Under the pieces are notes generated by a model that saw only the letters and a list, made by a program, of their open reading frames with translations, did not search any database and had not been told where the DNA came from. A stretch of DNA of 64,000 nt from Pseudomonas abyssi (GTDB lineage: Bacteria; Pseudomonadota; Gammaproteobacteria; Pseudomonadales; Pseudomonadaceae), in the NCBI RefSeq assembly GCF_002307495.1, contig NZ_NTMR01000003.1:310001-374000 (forward strand). Direction: 5' to 3'. Shown one piece after another: positions 33,291-42,875 of the stretch. The translations under genes were made by a program, and so were the position numbers. Numbering within the stretch: the first letter of the stretch is position 1; the number at the start of each line of letters is the position of its first letter.

Positions 33291-33704
33291 ATGCTCAAAT
33301 CCGTCAAAGTGCGCGACTACATGACCACGGACCTGGTCACCTTTTCCCCCGAGATGGACCTGTTTCGTGCCATCGACCGCCTGCTGGCCCATCGCATTTC
33401 CGGCGCCCCGGTGCTCGACGCCGATGGACATCTGGTCGGGCTATTGTCTGAAGGTGATTGCCTTAAGGGCATTCTGGCCGGCAGCTACTTTGAGGAGGCT
33501 GGCGGCAGTGTGGCCTCGGTGATGACGGTGGTGGTCGAGACCATCGACGCTGACGCCGACATCGTCAAGGCGGCCGAGCATTTCATTACCATGCGTCGTC
33601 GGCGCCTGCCGGTGATCGATGAGGGCAAGCTGGTCGGGCAGATCAGCCGTCGCGACATCCTGCGCGCCATGCAGACCTACAACGAGCACGGTGCGCCCAA
33701 ATGA
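33291..33704 (+). CDS. CBS-domain pair protein
   Basis: A 137-residue protein made of two CBS motifs (about 8-60 and 75-130), with VRDYMTTDLVTFSPEMDLFRAID and the matching ADIVKAAEHFITMRRRRLPVIDEGKLVGQISRRDIL. CBS pairs bind adenine nucleotides and act as energy or ligand sensors; the partner is unknown. Its stop overlaps a 50-codon ORF (ATGA), a hint that the small protein is its partner. Confidence 0.88.
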   Translation: MLKSVKVRDYMTTDLVTFSPEMDLFRAIDRLLAHRISGAPVLDADGHLVGLLSEGDCLKGILAGSYFEEAGGSVASVMTVVVETIDADADIVKAAEHFITMRRRRLPVIDEGKLVGQISRRDILRAMQTYNEHGAPK

Positions 33705-33853
33705 ATGATGACGACGAACTCAGCCCGCTGGCAGCCGGCGCGGCCAGCCTTCCACCCACTCTGGGAGAAGGCTGTCTGTTGCGTTTTGATCCTGCCGAGC
33801 TGACGGAGGAGATGGGCGCCGATTTTTCCGAGCTGCCGGCCGATTCCGACTAG
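33701..33853 (+). CDS. Small acidic protein overlapping the CBS gene (50 residues)
   Basis: ATG 33701 overlaps the stop of the CBS gene (ATGA) and the frame runs to TAG 33853. The product is strongly acidic (MNDDDELSPL start, LPADSD end, many Asp/Glu) with one Cys. The tight overlap and sensible codon use suggest a real, translationally coupled gene. I do not recognise a family. It is below usual length cut-offs and could easily be missed. Confidence 0.6.
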   Translation: MNDDDELSPLAAGAASLPPTLGEGCLLRFDPAELTEEMGADFSELPADSD

Positions 33854-34028
33854 CCCTGCTGCTGCTCCGTGCCGAATGGCCTGGTCTGGCTGACAGACTT
33901 GGCAAAGCTTCTTGCCGGGTGGCATATTGTCATCACAGCGAGGGAAGCAATCGCAGGGCACGCCATGGTGTGTCGATGCGTGGGTACGGAAGCACGGCAC
34001 CTACAATCATTCCAGGCCGTAACCGAAC

Positions 34029-35270
34029 ATGCTCAAAAAAATTCCGACTGCCGCCCTGCGTAAGGGCATGTTTGTTGATCAGTTTTGCGGGTCGTGGCTG
34101 GACCACCCGTTCTGGACCCGCAAGGTGCTGATCGAGGACGACAAGACACTCGATACCATCCTGAAAAGCTCGATCACCGAAGTGGTGATAGATACCGGCA
34201 AGGGCGCCGATTGGACCCCGGGCGAACTGACCGAGGCAGCTGCCGAACTCCCCAAGCAAGCCGTTGAAGCCGACCCGGTGCCGGTCACCGAGCGTCAGAG
34301 CGCGGAGGTTGCCGGCGCGTCGACCGCTGCAGTCAGCTTTGAAGGTGAGCTGCAACGGGCCAAGGCGATCTTCCGCAACGGTAAGGAAGCGGTGCGCAGC
34401 ATGTTTCAGGAGGTGCGCCTGGGCAAGGCGCTGGACAGCGAGGGCCTGCTGGATCTGGTCGAGGATATGAACCGCTCGCTGGCGCGTAACCCCCATGCGC
34501 TGCTCAGCGTGGCGCGTATCAAGCATAAGGATGAGTACACCTATCTGCATTCGGTGGCGGTGGCCGCGCTGATGGTCGGCCTGGCGCGCGCTGCGGAGCA
34601 GGACGAGGCGACCGTGCGTGATGCCGGTATGGCTGGCCTGCTGCACGATCTGGGTAAGGCGATGATGCCGGAAGCGGTGCTGAACAAGCCTGGCCGCCTG
34701 ACGGATGAGGAGTACGACATCATGCGTCAGCACCCCATGGAGGGATACAAGTTGCTGCAGGAGTGGCAGGACGTACCCCAGGTGGTGCTGGATGTGTGCC
34801 TGCATCACCATGAAAAGATGGACGGTACCGGGTACCCCGAACGCCTAGCTGGTGAGGACATCAGCCTAATGTCGCGCATGGGCGCCATTTGCGATGTGTA
34901 TGACGCCATTACCTCAAACCGACCCTACAAGGCAGGCTGGGACCCGTCCGAGTCGCTTAGTCGCATGGCGAGCTGGAAAGGGCACTTCGACCCCAAGCTG
35001 TTTCAGCTGTTTGTCCGCATGCTTGGCATTTACCCGGTTGGCTCGCTGGTTCGCCTGACTTCCGGGCGCCTGGGCGTTGTGGTGGAGCAGAATCCCACAG
35101 CACTGCTGTTACCGCGCGTGCGGGTGTTCTACTCGGCAACGCTTCGGCAGGCGGTGCCGGTCACGCTGATCGATCTGGCCGAGGTGGGGCAGTCGGAGCG
35201 TATTGTTGGCAGAGAGGACCCGGAGAACTGGCCCTTCAAGAGCCTGGACAGCTTCTGGACGGGAGACTGA
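34029..35270 (+). CDS. HD-GYP c-di-GMP phosphodiesterase with DUF3391 N-domain
   Basis: A 413-residue soluble protein. An N-terminal DUF3391-like domain (about 1-130, MLKKIPTAALRKGMFVDQFCGSWLDHPFW) precedes an HD-GYP domain. Metal-site residues are present: HD at 206-207 (GLLHDLGK) and HHHEKMDGTGYP at 259-270 with GYP at 268-270, so activity is predicted. It hydrolyses c-di-GMP to pGpG or GMP. Resembles the PA4108 type of Pseudomonas. Transcribed alone, with a strong terminator behind it. Confidence 0.93.
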   Translation: MLKKIPTAALRKGMFVDQFCGSWLDHPFWTRKVLIEDDKTLDTILKSSITEVVIDTGKGADWTPGELTEAAAELPKQAVEADPVPVTERQSAEVAGASTAAVSFEGELQRAKAIFRNGKEAVRSMFQEVRLGKALDSEGLLDLVEDMNRSLARNPHALLSVARIKHKDEYTYLHSVAVAALMVGLARAAEQDEATVRDAGMAGLLHDLGKAMMPEAVLNKPGRLTDEEYDIMRQHPMEGYKLLQEWQDVPQVVLDVCLHHHEKMDGTGYPERLAGEDISLMSRMGAICDVYDAITSNRPYKAGWDPSESLSRMASWKGHFDPKLFQLFVRMLGIYPVGSLVRLTSGRLGVVVEQNPTALLLPRVRVFYSATLRQAVPVTLIDLAEVGQSERIVGREDPENWPFKSLDSFWTGD

Positions 35271-35278
35271 CAAAGAAA

Positions 35279-35308
35279 CGGGCAGCTTAAGCTGCCCGCT
35301 GCTTTTTG
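35279..35308 (+). terminator. Rho-independent terminator of the HD-GYP gene
   Basis: CGGGCAGC-TTAA-GCTGCCCG hairpin followed by CTGCTTTTT, 8 bases after the stop. It also lies just downstream of ahpF on the opposite strand. Confidence 0.88.
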
Positions 35309-35318
35309 CGGCCCTATA

Positions 35319-36905
35319 TCAGGCCTCGGCAGTGGCTTCTTCGGCCTGTACCTGCGCCGGGTCCGGTGTGCGGATCAGGTGGTCGAAGGCGGCCAGAGAG
35401 GCGGTCGAGCCAGCGCCCATGGCGATGATGATCTGCTTGAACGGCACGGTAGTGACGTCGCCCGCGGCAAATACGCCGTTCAGGTTGGTCGCACCACGCG
35501 CGTCGATCTCGATCTCGCCAAAGCGGGTCAGGTTCAGCTCGCTGTCCTTCAGCCATTCGGTGTTGGGCACCAGGCCGATCTGGACAAAGATACCGGCAAC
35601 GTCCACCTGCTTGAGCTCCTCGGTGAGGCGGTCCTTGTAGGTCAGGCCCACGACCTTGTTGCCGTCACCACGCACCTCGGTGGTTTGCGCGCTCTTGATG
35701 ATCTCGATATTGCTCATCGAGCGCGCCTTGCGCTGCAGCACTTCGTCGGCGCGCAGGGTGTCGGCAAATTCCAGCACGGTGACGTGCTCGACGATACCGG
35801 CCAGGTCAATCGCAGCCTCGATGCCGGAGTTGCCCCCGCCAATCACGGCTACGCGCTTGCCCTTGAACAGCGGGCCGTCACAGTGCGGGCAGTACGCCAC
35901 GCCCTTGCCACGGTATTCCTGCTCACCGGGTACGTTCATTTCTCTCCAGCGCGCGCCGGTGGCCAGGATGACCGAACGGCTGCGCAGGGTCGCGCCGCTC
36001 TCCAGGCCAATCTCGACGTAGTCACCGGTTTCCAGGCTGGCGGCCTTTTGCTCGGTAATTACGTCAACTTCGTACTCCTTCACGTGTTGCTCCAGGCTGG
36101 CAACCAGCTTCGGGCCTTCGGTGTAGGGCACGGAGATGAAGTTCTCGATGCCGACGGTATCCATCACCTGGCCACCGAAGCGCTCGGCAACGATACCGGT
36201 GCGGATGCCTTTACGCGCAGCGTAGATGGCTGCCGAGGCGCCGGCCGGGCCGCCACCGACGATCAGTACGTCGTAGGGCGCCTTGTCGTTTAGCTCGGCG
36301 GCCTTGCGCTTGCTCGCGCCGCTGTCGACCTTGTTGACGATCTCGGCGAGGGTCATGCGGCCCTGACCAAAGGGTTGGCTGTTCAGGTATACCGACGGCA
36401 CGGCCATGATCTGGCGCTCGTCGACTTCATCCTGGAACAGGGCGCCGTCAATCATCACATGGGTGATGTTGGGGTTCAGTACCGCCATCAGGTTCAGCGC
36501 CTGAACCACATCCGGGCAGTTCTGGCAGGACAGCGAGATGTATGTCTCGAAGTGAAACTCGCCGTCCAGGTTACGAATCTGCTCCAGCAGCGCCGGGTCA
36601 GCCTTGGACGGGTGGCCGCCGGATTGCAGCAGCGCCAGTACCAGCGAGGTGAACTCGTGGCCCAACGGGATGCCGGCGAAGCGAATGCGCGGCGTCTCGC
36701 CGGCCGGTCCAACGGCCATGCTCGGGGTGCGCTTGTCTTCGTTGGCTACGAGGCCGATCTTGCCGGACATTTCGGCGATTTCGACCGCGAGCTCGTGCAA
36801 TTCTTTGCCCTTGGGGCTGTCATCGGTGGACACGCTGACTTCAATCGGGTTAACGATGTGTTGCAGGTACGTGTCCAGTTGCTTCTTCAGGTTAGCGTCC
36901 AACAT
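35319..36905 (-). CDS. ahpF: Alkyl hydroperoxide reductase subunit F
   Basis: A 528-residue flavoprotein that reduces AhpC with NADH. The N-terminal tandem thioredoxin fold carries CQNC (Cys127, Cys130). The C-terminal thioredoxin-reductase-like part has an FAD motif [19 protein letters not shown], the redox pair CPHC (Cys339, Cys342) and an NAD motif [12 protein letters not shown], ending [19 protein letters not shown] 36905 has AAGGA upstream; 36932 is an unsupported longer start. It follows ahpC on the same strand, separated by a terminator hairpin, so it is probably expressed at a lower level by read-through or from its own promoter. Confidence 0.96.
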   Translation of the reverse strand: MLDANLKKQLDTYLQHIVNPIEVSVSTDDSPKGKELHELAVEIAEMSGKIGLVANEDKRTPSMAVGPAGETPRIRFAGIPLGHEFTSLVLALLQSGGHPSKADPALLEQIRNLDGEFHFETYISLSCQNCPDVVQALNLMAVLNPNITHVMIDGALFQDEVDERQIMAVPSVYLNSQPFGQGRMTLAEIVNKVDSGASKRKAAELNDKAPYDVLIVGGGPAGASAAIYAARKGIRTGIVAERFGGQVMDTVGIENFISVPYTEGPKLVASLEQHVKEYEVDVITEQKAASLETGDYVEIGLESGATLRSRSVILATGARWREMNVPGEQEYRGKGVAYCPHCDGPLFKGKRVAVIGGGNSGIEAAIDLAGIVEHVTVLEFADTLRADEVLQRKARSMSNIEIIKSAQTTEVRGDGNKVVGLTYKDRLTEELKQVDVAGIFVQIGLVPNTEWLKDSELNLTRFGEIEIDARGATNLNGVFAAGDVTTVPFKQIIIAMGAGSTASLAAFDHLIRTPDPAQVQAEEATAEA

Positions 36906-36943
36906 GTGCGTGTCCTTTTGAGTAAGAGTCAAATTCTGGGCAT

Positions 36944-36994
36944 AAAAAACCCGGCCCGCCGTCTGCGCGCCTGAGGCTGCGCAGCGGGCCGGGT
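36944..36994 (-). terminator. Terminator/attenuator between ahpC and ahpF
   Basis: On the minus strand an 11-bp stem ACCCGGCCCGC/GCGGGCCGGGT enclosing a second small hairpin is followed by six T. Located 14 bases after the ahpC stop; partial read-through would feed ahpF. Confidence 0.88.
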
Positions 36995-37007
36995 CATCAG
37001 GCCGATC

Positions 37008-37571
37008 TTAGATCTTGCCTACCAGGTCGAGGGAGGGAGCCAGAGTGGCTTCGCCTTCCTTCCACTTGGCCGGGCAGACTTCACCCGGGTGAGCAGCGAT
37101 GTACTGGGCTGCCTTGACCTTGCGAACCATATCTTCGGCGTTGCGGCCGATGCCTTCGGAAGTGATTTCAACAGCCTGGATCACGCCCTCGGGGTCGATG
37201 ATGAAGGTGCCGCGGTTGGCCAGGCCCTGGTCTTCGCGCAGAACTTCGAAGTTGCGGCTGATCTGCATGGTCGGGTCACCGATCATGGCGTACTTGATCT
37301 TGCCGATGGTTTCGGAGCTGTCGTGCCATGCTTTGTGGGTGAAGTGGGTGTCGGTGGAGACCGAGTACACTTCAACGCCCATTTTCTGCAGCTCGTCGTA
37401 GTAGTCGGCAACGTCGCCCAGCTCGGTCGGGCAAACGAAGGTGAAGTCAGCCGGGTAGAAGAAGAAGACGGCCCACTTGCCTTTAACGTCGGCTTCAGTC
37501 AGGTCGAAGAACTCGCCGTTTTTGAATGCAGACGCCTTGAACGGTTTGATTTCGGTATTGATAACGGACAT
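37008..37571 (-). CDS. ahpC: Alkyl hydroperoxide reductase subunit C (2-Cys peroxiredoxin)
   Basis: A 187-residue peroxiredoxin that reduces organic hydroperoxides and hydrogen peroxide. The peroxidatic Cys47 is in DFTFVCPTE and the resolving Cys166 in GEVCPAKW, with the GG-like [13 protein letters not shown] and C-terminal segment of typical 2-Cys enzymes. ATG 37571 has AAAGGAG upstream. Regenerated by AhpF encoded next door. A four-half-site OxyR-like sequence lies about 80-116 bases upstream. Confidence 0.97.
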   Translation of the reverse strand: MSVINTEIKPFKASAFKNGEFFDLTEADVKGKWAVFFFYPADFTFVCPTELGDVADYYDELQKMGVEVYSVSTDTHFTHKAWHDSSETIGKIKYAMIGDPTMQISRNFEVLREDQGLANRGTFIIDPEGVIQAVEITSEGIGRNAEDMVRKVKAAQYIAAHPGEVCPAKWKEGEATLAPSLDLVGKI

Positions 37572-37650
37572 GTAGAACTCCTTTGTGAGTCGTTTCGTCG
37601 GTGGTTGAGAAGACAGGTGCAATGGTATGCGCCTGGGCTAAATACTTAAA

Positions 37651-37687
37651 ATAAATTTCAACTAAATCCCGAATAGCTTTTCGCTAT
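37651..37687 (-). promoter_or_regulatory. OxyR-like binding site upstream of ahpC
   Basis: Two 15-base blocks, 37651-37665 and 37673-37687, are separated by exactly 7 bases. Both fit ATAG-N7-CTAT (the second exactly, the first with two end mismatches). This reproduces the known ATAGntnnnanCTAT-N7-ATAGntnnnanCTAT spacing of OxyR operators. The position upstream of ahpC suits activation under peroxide. Confidence 0.75.
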
Positions 37688-37811
37688 ATGAGCCGGCTCG
37701 GTGCTGGGGTGTCGATCATGCGTGCTGCATGTGACCGTTTTGGGGCCGTGCGGTTCTGCGCCAACGCCTATTGCAGTAAAGTAGACGCAGGTTACCTCGG
37801 AGATTAACTGT

Positions 37812-38291
37812 ATGCTGACTCATCTGGATGCACAAGGGCGGGCGAACATGGTTGATGTGACCGCCAAGGCTGTGACGGCCCGCGAGGCGGTGGCCGAGTC
37901 CAGGGTGCGCATGCAGCCTGAAACACTGGAGTTGATCCAGGCTGGCGGCCACCCCAAGGGTGACGTGCTGGCCGTGGCGCGTATCGCCGGCATTCAAGCT
38001 GCCAAGAAAACCTCTGATCTGATTCCCCTGTGCCACCCCTTGATGCTGACCAGCGTCAAGGTCGAACTGACGCCAGTGCCGCCGGATGCGGTGCACATTC
38101 AGGCGCGCTGCAAGCTGGCCGGGCAGACCGGGGTCGAAATGGAGGCGCTGACAGCGGTCAGCGTCGCCGCATTGACGCTCTACGACATGTGCAAGGCAGT
38201 AGACAAGGGCATGGTGATTGAGCAGACGCGCCTGCTGCACAAGTCCGGTGGCAAGAGTGGTGACTACCACCTGCAGGAGTCGGGTACATGA
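37812..38291 (+). CDS. moaC: Cyclic pyranopterin monophosphate synthase
   Basis: A 159-residue molybdenum-cofactor enzyme that, with MoaA, converts GTP to cyclic pyranopterin monophosphate. Motifs: [53 protein letters not shown] and [28 protein letters not shown], with the catalytic Lys and His residues expected. First of four overlapping moa genes (moaC-moaD-moaE-moaA). Confidence 0.97.
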   Translation: MLTHLDAQGRANMVDVTAKAVTAREAVAESRVRMQPETLELIQAGGHPKGDVLAVARIAGIQAAKKTSDLIPLCHPLMLTSVKVELTPVPPDAVHIQARCKLAGQTGVEMEALTAVSVAALTLYDMCKAVDKGMVIEQTRLLHKSGGKSGDYHLQESGT

Positions 38292-38536
38292 TTCAGTTGC
38301 AGTTTTTTGCCCGTTATCGGGATGTGCTGGGGCGTGACGCCGAGCAAATGCCCTGGGATGCCGAGCTGCGTACGCTGGAAGACGTCCGTGCCCGACTGCT
38401 GGCGCGGGGTGAAGCGTGGCAGGTGCTGGCCGAGCAACGCCTGATGTGTGCGCGCAATCAGGAGCTTTGCAATCTGTCTACGCCGGTTGTTGACGGCGAT
38501 GAAGTGGCATTTTTTCCGCCGGTGACCGGAGGCTGA
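38288..38536 (+). CDS. moaD: Molybdopterin synthase sulphur-carrier subunit
   Basis: An 82-residue ubiquitin-fold protein ending in Gly-Gly (FPPVTGG), the site of C-terminal thiocarboxylate formation. It donates sulphur to make molybdopterin in complex with MoaE. ATG overlaps the moaC stop (ATGA), and its own stop is one base before moaE. Confidence 0.96.
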   Translation: MIQLQFFARYRDVLGRDAEQMPWDAELRTLEDVRARLLARGEAWQVLAEQRLMCARNQELCNLSTPVVDGDEVAFFPPVTGG

Positions 38537-38537
38537 T

Positions 38538-39005
38538 ATGCGAATTGACGTGCAGACTGCCAGCTTCGATCCGGGCGAGCTGCTGAACCAGCTGCATGCC
38601 GATCACCGTGGCACTGGCGCGGTGGTGGGCTTTGTCGGCTATGTGCGCGACTTCAACGATGGTGATCCGGTCAGCGGCATGTGGCTGGAGCACTACCCGG
38701 GCATGACCGAGAAAGCCCTTGCGGACATCGTCGAGCAGGCCCAGGCGCGCTGGCTGCTGCATGAGGTCCACGTGCTGCATCGGGTCGGACAGCTGGAGCC
38801 GGGTGAGCCTATCGTCTTTGTCGGTGTGGCCAGTGCTCATCGTCAGGCTGCATTCGAGGCCAATACCTTCATCATGGATTACCTGAAAACCCGCGCCCCG
38901 TTCTGGAAGCGCGAGAGCACGCCGCAGGGAGAGCGCTGGGTCGACGCCAAGCACAGCGATGAACAGGCTTTGAGCCGCTGGCAATCACCGGGGGAGTCTT
39001 CATGA
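38538..39005 (+). CDS. moaE: Molybdopterin synthase catalytic subunit
   Basis: A 155-residue catalytic subunit that inserts two sulphurs into cyclic pyranopterin monophosphate. Family segments are [60 protein letters not shown] and [13 protein letters not shown] with the active-site lysines. The stop overlaps the moaA start. Confidence 0.96.
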   Translation: MRIDVQTASFDPGELLNQLHADHRGTGAVVGFVGYVRDFNDGDPVSGMWLEHYPGMTEKALADIVEQAQARWLLHEVHVLHRVGQLEPGEPIVFVGVASAHRQAAFEANTFIMDYLKTRAPFWKRESTPQGERWVDAKHSDEQALSRWQSPGESS

Positions 39006-39988
39006 GCTTGCAGGACGGCCTGGGCCGGCGTATCGAATATCTGCGGCTGTCGGTGACCGACCGCTGCGACTTCCGCTGTGTCTACTGCATGGCCGAAGAC
39101 ATGACTTTTTTACCCCGCGCGCAGATTCTGACCCTCGAAGAGATCGAGCGGCTGGCCCGGCTGTTTGTTTCCCTGGGCGTGCGCAAGATTCGTCTGACCG
39201 GCGGAGAGCCGCTGGTCAGGCGCGGCATTGTTGACCTGTGCGCGCGCATCAGCGCGCTGCCCGGGCTGCGTGAACTGGTGATGACCAGTAATGGCTCGCA
39301 GCTGGTAAAACTGGCCGAGCCGCTGGCCGGAGCCGGGGTAAAGCGCCTTAACATCAGTCTGGACAGCCTGGATCCTGAGCGATTTAAAGCCATTACCCGC
39401 ACCGGCGAATTACAGCAGGTACTTGATGGTATTGAAGCCGCGCGTGCGGCCGGCTTTGAGCGGATCAAGCTGAATACCGTGGTGCTCAAGGGGCGCAACC
39501 ACGATGAGGTGCCGGCGCTGACCGAGTATGCGCTGTCGCGCGGGCTGGACATCACCTTTATCGAAGAGATGCCGCTGGGCGAAGTAGGGCGCGAGCGCGG
39601 GGAGGCCTATTGCTCCAGCGACGAGGTGCGGGCCATGCTGAGCGAGCGCTATCGACTGCTCGACAGCACCGAGAGCAGCGGCGGGCCCGCGCGCTATTTG
39701 CGGGTCGAGGGTTACCCCGACAGCCGGATCGGCTTTATCTCGCCGCACTCACACAACTTCTGCGATACCTGCAATCGGGTACGCCTGACCACCGAAGGGC
39801 GCCTGTTGCTGTGTCTGGGCCATGAGAATGCGCTGGATATGCGCCGTCTGCTGCGTCAGCACCCTGGCGACGATGCCCCGGTGCGCGAGGCGCTGGAGCG
39901 TGCCCTGCTGTACAAGCCGGCGCGGCATGAATTCAGCGTGGACGGCGAGGTTCAGGTGCTGCGCTTTATGAACGCGACCGGCGGCTGA
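39002..39988 (+). CDS. moaA: GTP 3',8-cyclase (radical SAM)
   Basis: A 328-residue radical-SAM enzyme performing the first step of molybdenum-cofactor synthesis with MoaC. The N-terminal cluster motif is CDFRCVYC, followed by [15 protein letters not shown]. The C-terminal second cluster uses CDTCNRVR plus a later Cys (LLLCLG), and the essential C-terminal Gly-Gly is present (NATGG). Overlap with moaE indicates one operon. No moaB, moeA or mobA is in the window. Confidence 0.96.
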   Translation: MSLQDGLGRRIEYLRLSVTDRCDFRCVYCMAEDMTFLPRAQILTLEEIERLARLFVSLGVRKIRLTGGEPLVRRGIVDLCARISALPGLRELVMTSNGSQLVKLAEPLAGAGVKRLNISLDSLDPERFKAITRTGELQQVLDGIEAARAAGFERIKLNTVVLKGRNHDEVPALTEYALSRGLDITFIEEMPLGEVGRERGEAYCSSDEVRAMLSERYRLLDSTESSGGPARYLRVEGYPDSRIGFISPHSHNFCDTCNRVRLTTEGRLLLCLGHENALDMRRLLRQHPGDDAPVREALERALLYKPARHEFSVDGEVQVLRFMNATGG

Positions 39989-40030
39989 GCCAGGTGCGGC
40001 AGGGGAACCGCCTCAGTCCGCCCCTGCTTA

Positions 40031-40044
40031 TTGACACTGATCAA
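40031..40044 (+). promoter_or_regulatory. Anr/FNR box upstream of hemN
   Basis: TTGACACTGATCAA matches the consensus TTGAT-N4-ATCAA with one mismatch, 62 bases before the hemN ATG. Oxygen-independent hemN genes in Pseudomonas are commonly Anr-activated. Confidence 0.75.
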
Positions 40045-40105
40045 CAACTCTCCGGCGGGGCGCGCGTAGGCTGTAGGCAAGCTAGCTACCCTCTGGAGAG
40101 CCCCC

Positions 40106-41488
40106 ATGCTGCCTACCCTTCGCTGGGATGCGGACCTGATTCGTCGATACGACCACGCCGGTCCGCGTTACACCTCCTATCCAACCGCGGTGCAGTTTCA
40201 CGATGGTGTGAAACCGCTGGATTTTCTGCATGCCGTCGACGCCAGTCGCGCCGCTAACCGCGCGCTGTCGCTGTATGTCCACATCCCGTTCTGCGCCAAC
40301 ATTTGCTACTACTGCGGTTGCAACAAGGTCATCACCAAGGACCGCAGTCGTGCTCGCGAGTATCTGGCATGTCTGGAACGCGAAATGGAGCTGGTCAGCG
40401 CCCATCTGGGGGCGGACCAGCTGGTGGATCAGTTGCACTTTGGCGGTGGTACACCGACCTTTCTCAGCCATCAGGAGCTGGGCGAGCTGATGGCGGCGCT
40501 GCGCCGCAACTTCAACCTGCACGATGACGATATCGGCGACTACAGCATTGAGATCGACCCCCGCGAGGCCGATTGGGCGACCATGGGTCTGCTGCGCGAG
40601 CTGGGTTTTAACCGGGTCAGCTTTGGGGTGCAGGATCTGGACCCGGAGGTGCAGCGTGCAGTCAATCGCCTGCAGTCACTGGAACAGACTCAAACGGTCA
40701 TGGATGCGGCCCGCACCCTGGCTTATCGATCGATCAATATTGACCTGATCTACGGCCTGCCCAAGCAGACGCCCGAGCGTTTTGCTCGCACGGTCGAGGC
40801 GATTATCGAGCTAAAGCCCGACCGCCTGTCAGTCTTCAACTACGCGCATCTGCCCGAGCGCTTTATGCCGCAGCGCCGCATCAACAGCGCTGACCTGCCG
40901 GCGCCGGCGCAGAAGCTGGAGATGTTCGAGAACAGCGTGCGCCAACTGATGGACGCAGGCTACCGTTATATCGGCATGGATCACTTTGCCCTGCCTGATG
41001 ACAGCCTGAGCGTGGCGCAGGAAAACGGCGAGCTGCAGCGCAACTTCCAGGGCTACACCACCCACGGTCATTGCGACCTGATCGGGTTGGGGGTGTCCTC
41101 GATCAGCCAGGTAGGAGACCTCTACAGCCAGAACTCGGCTGACCTCAAGGCCTATCAACAAGCCTTGCAGCAGGACCAGCTGGCAACCCAGCGCGGGCTG
41201 GTGTGCCACACCGATGATGTCATTCGCCGCGCGGTGATCAGTCAGCTGATCTGTCATTTCAGCCTCAGCTTCAATGATATCGAGCAGCGCTTTGGCATCG
41301 ACTTTCACGAGTATTTTGCCGGCTGCCTGCCGATGCTGGAGCAGATGGCGCGCGACGGCCTGATTATCCTGACGCCTGGCGGTATTCGGGTGCTGGCGGC
41401 GGGGCGGCTGCTGGTGCGGTCCATTTGCATGCTGTTCGATGCTTATCAGAGCGAGCTGAGCCAGCAGCGCTTCTCGCGGATCATCTAG
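40106..41488 (+). CDS. hemN: Oxygen-independent coproporphyrinogen III oxidase
   Basis: A 460-residue radical-SAM enzyme that decarboxylates coproporphyrinogen III to protoporphyrinogen IX for anaerobic haem synthesis. The cluster motif CANICYYCGCNK (Cys-x3-Cys-x2-Cys-x-Cys) follows YVHIPF; downstream are LHFGGGTPTFLS, EIDPREADWATMG and INIDLIYGLPKQT. The length and the early Tyr-rich HAGPRYTSYPTAVQF segment separate true HemN from shorter HemW relatives. An Anr box lies upstream. It follows moaA by 117 bases on the same strand. Confidence 0.96.
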   Translation: MLPTLRWDADLIRRYDHAGPRYTSYPTAVQFHDGVKPLDFLHAVDASRAANRALSLYVHIPFCANICYYCGCNKVITKDRSRAREYLACLEREMELVSAHLGADQLVDQLHFGGGTPTFLSHQELGELMAALRRNFNLHDDDIGDYSIEIDPREADWATMGLLRELGFNRVSFGVQDLDPEVQRAVNRLQSLEQTQTVMDAARTLAYRSINIDLIYGLPKQTPERFARTVEAIIELKPDRLSVFNYAHLPERFMPQRRINSADLPAPAQKLEMFENSVRQLMDAGYRYIGMDHFALPDDSLSVAQENGELQRNFQGYTTHGHCDLIGLGVSSISQVGDLYSQNSADLKAYQQALQQDQLATQRGLVCHTDDVIRRAVISQLICHFSLSFNDIEQRFGIDFHEYFAGCLPMLEQMARDGLIILTPGGIRVLAAGRLLVRSICMLFDAYQSELSQQRFSRII

Positions 41489-41557
41489 ACATATCCCTGC
41501 CGAACGCCCCCGTCTGCCTGCTATGCTGCGGGCAGACGGGGCGGCAGAGGGCGGGTT

Positions 41558-42739
41558 ATGAAGGTGTTGAAAGAGCGTAGCGGGCAACGCCGCCTGCTGC
41601 TGTTGCTGATCGTTACGCTGCTGGTGCTGCTGTCGTGGCTCGGGCAGGGAGATCGCAGCTCCGCAGCCCACCTGGACGCCTCGCTGTTGCAGGCCTCGGT
41701 TGCCTTTGCCTCTGCCCGCGCACTCAACGCGCTTATCTCTGTTCTGCAATCCACCACCATCAGCTTCAGCCTGTTTGGCGGCGTGGCCGTCACGCTGGGC
41801 GAAATGCTGGATCCGTTCAATGATCTGATCGAACAGTACGCCTACCTCATGCAATGGGCCATCGGCTCGTTGCTGGCGCAGAAAATACTGCTTGGGCTGG
41901 TGGGGCAAACGGTCTTCAAGTGGCTGCTGACGCTCTCCGCCGTGCTGCTGGGCGCCGCGCTCTGGGTGCGCGGCGGGCGCCACGCAGGGCTGTTCTTGCG
42001 CTTGTTTCTGGCCATTGCCTTTCTGCGCTTTGTGCTGGTGGCGGTGGTGCTGGTCAACGGTGAAGTGGATCGCTGGTACCTCGCGCAGCAGAGCCGAGAG
42101 CAAATTGCTGTGCTGGATCGCCTGCCTGGGGAGGTTGAGGTGCTTGGCGCTGACGCCAATGCCGACGCCGCGCTGCTTGGTGGCTCAGCCGCAGGGCATG
42201 CGCTGGACAGTCAGTTAGCCATGCTCGACGAACAACGTAGCCGACTGATCGTCGCCCAGCGTGACGCCGGCAGGGCAATCAGCGAGCAGCGCCAGGCGCT
42301 GACCGCCCTGGAGCAACAGCTCGATTGGTCCGAGCGCCTCAACCCTTTTGCTGATGTGCCGGCCAGAGAGGACGCTGCCAATAGGCTGGCGCGGCTACGC
42401 GGCAGCTATCAGCGCATCAGTCAGGAGCTAAGCGAGGTCGAACAGCAGCGCGAGCAAGTGCTCAAGGAGCGTGCAGCACTGTTGGTTGACAGTGACTCTG
42501 GCTGGCGCGGCTTTGGCGAGCAGTTGGCCAAGGTCGGCGATCCGCAAACCTACATGGCCATCAAGCAGGCGCTGGATGATGCCGTCGACAGCGTGCTGCA
42601 GGTGATGACGCTGTTTGTGCTGCGCACGCTGATCCTGCCACTGCTGTTTTTCTATCTGCTGTTGCGTGGCATGCGCTGGCTCTGGCGGCTGGATGCGACA
42701 TGCCTGCTGGATGATGGACGGGCTGCATTCGGCAAGTGA
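41558..42739 (+). CDS. Membrane protein with central coiled coil, function unknown
   Basis: A 393-residue protein. Hydrophobic segments lie at about 12-28, 50-75 (weak), 100-135, 145-165 and 355-380, with a charged coiled-coil region between about 215 and 300. The pattern suggests a helical envelope protein with both ends at the inner membrane. I recognise no family. It follows hemN by 69 bases on the same strand; a functional link is not implied by the sequence. Codon use is normal. Confidence 0.72.
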   Translation: MKVLKERSGQRRLLLLLIVTLLVLLSWLGQGDRSSAAHLDASLLQASVAFASARALNALISVLQSTTISFSLFGGVAVTLGEMLDPFNDLIEQYAYLMQWAIGSLLAQKILLGLVGQTVFKWLLTLSAVLLGAALWVRGGRHAGLFLRLFLAIAFLRFVLVAVVLVNGEVDRWYLAQQSREQIAVLDRLPGEVEVLGADANADAALLGGSAAGHALDSQLAMLDEQRSRLIVAQRDAGRAISEQRQALTALEQQLDWSERLNPFADVPAREDAANRLARLRGSYQRISQELSEVEQQREQVLKERAALLVDSDSGWRGFGEQLAKVGDPQTYMAIKQALDDAVDSVLQVMTLFVLRTLILPLLFFYLLLRGMRWLWRLDATCLLDDGRAAFGK

Positions 42740-42800
42740 TAGCCCTTTGCTGGCAGAGCCTGTTCGGGTCACCTATTCTTGGAAGGGCGGGCAGCGGCGA

Positions 42801-42827
42801 TAAAGTTTTTGCCCATCGGGACGATAC
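42801..42827 (+). promoter_or_regulatory. Sigma-28 (FliA) type promoter of the chemoreceptor
   Basis: TAAAGTTT at 42801-42808, an 11-base spacer, then GACGATAC at 42820-42827: close to the consensus TAAAGTTT-N11-GCCGATAA (first box exact, second 6 of 8). It lies about 50 bases before the chemoreceptor ATG. fliA is encoded at 61944. Confidence 0.75.
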
Positions 42828-42875
42828 AGCGGACGTACTTCCCCAAGACTGGCTCCTTCCTCGAGGAAAACCCCG

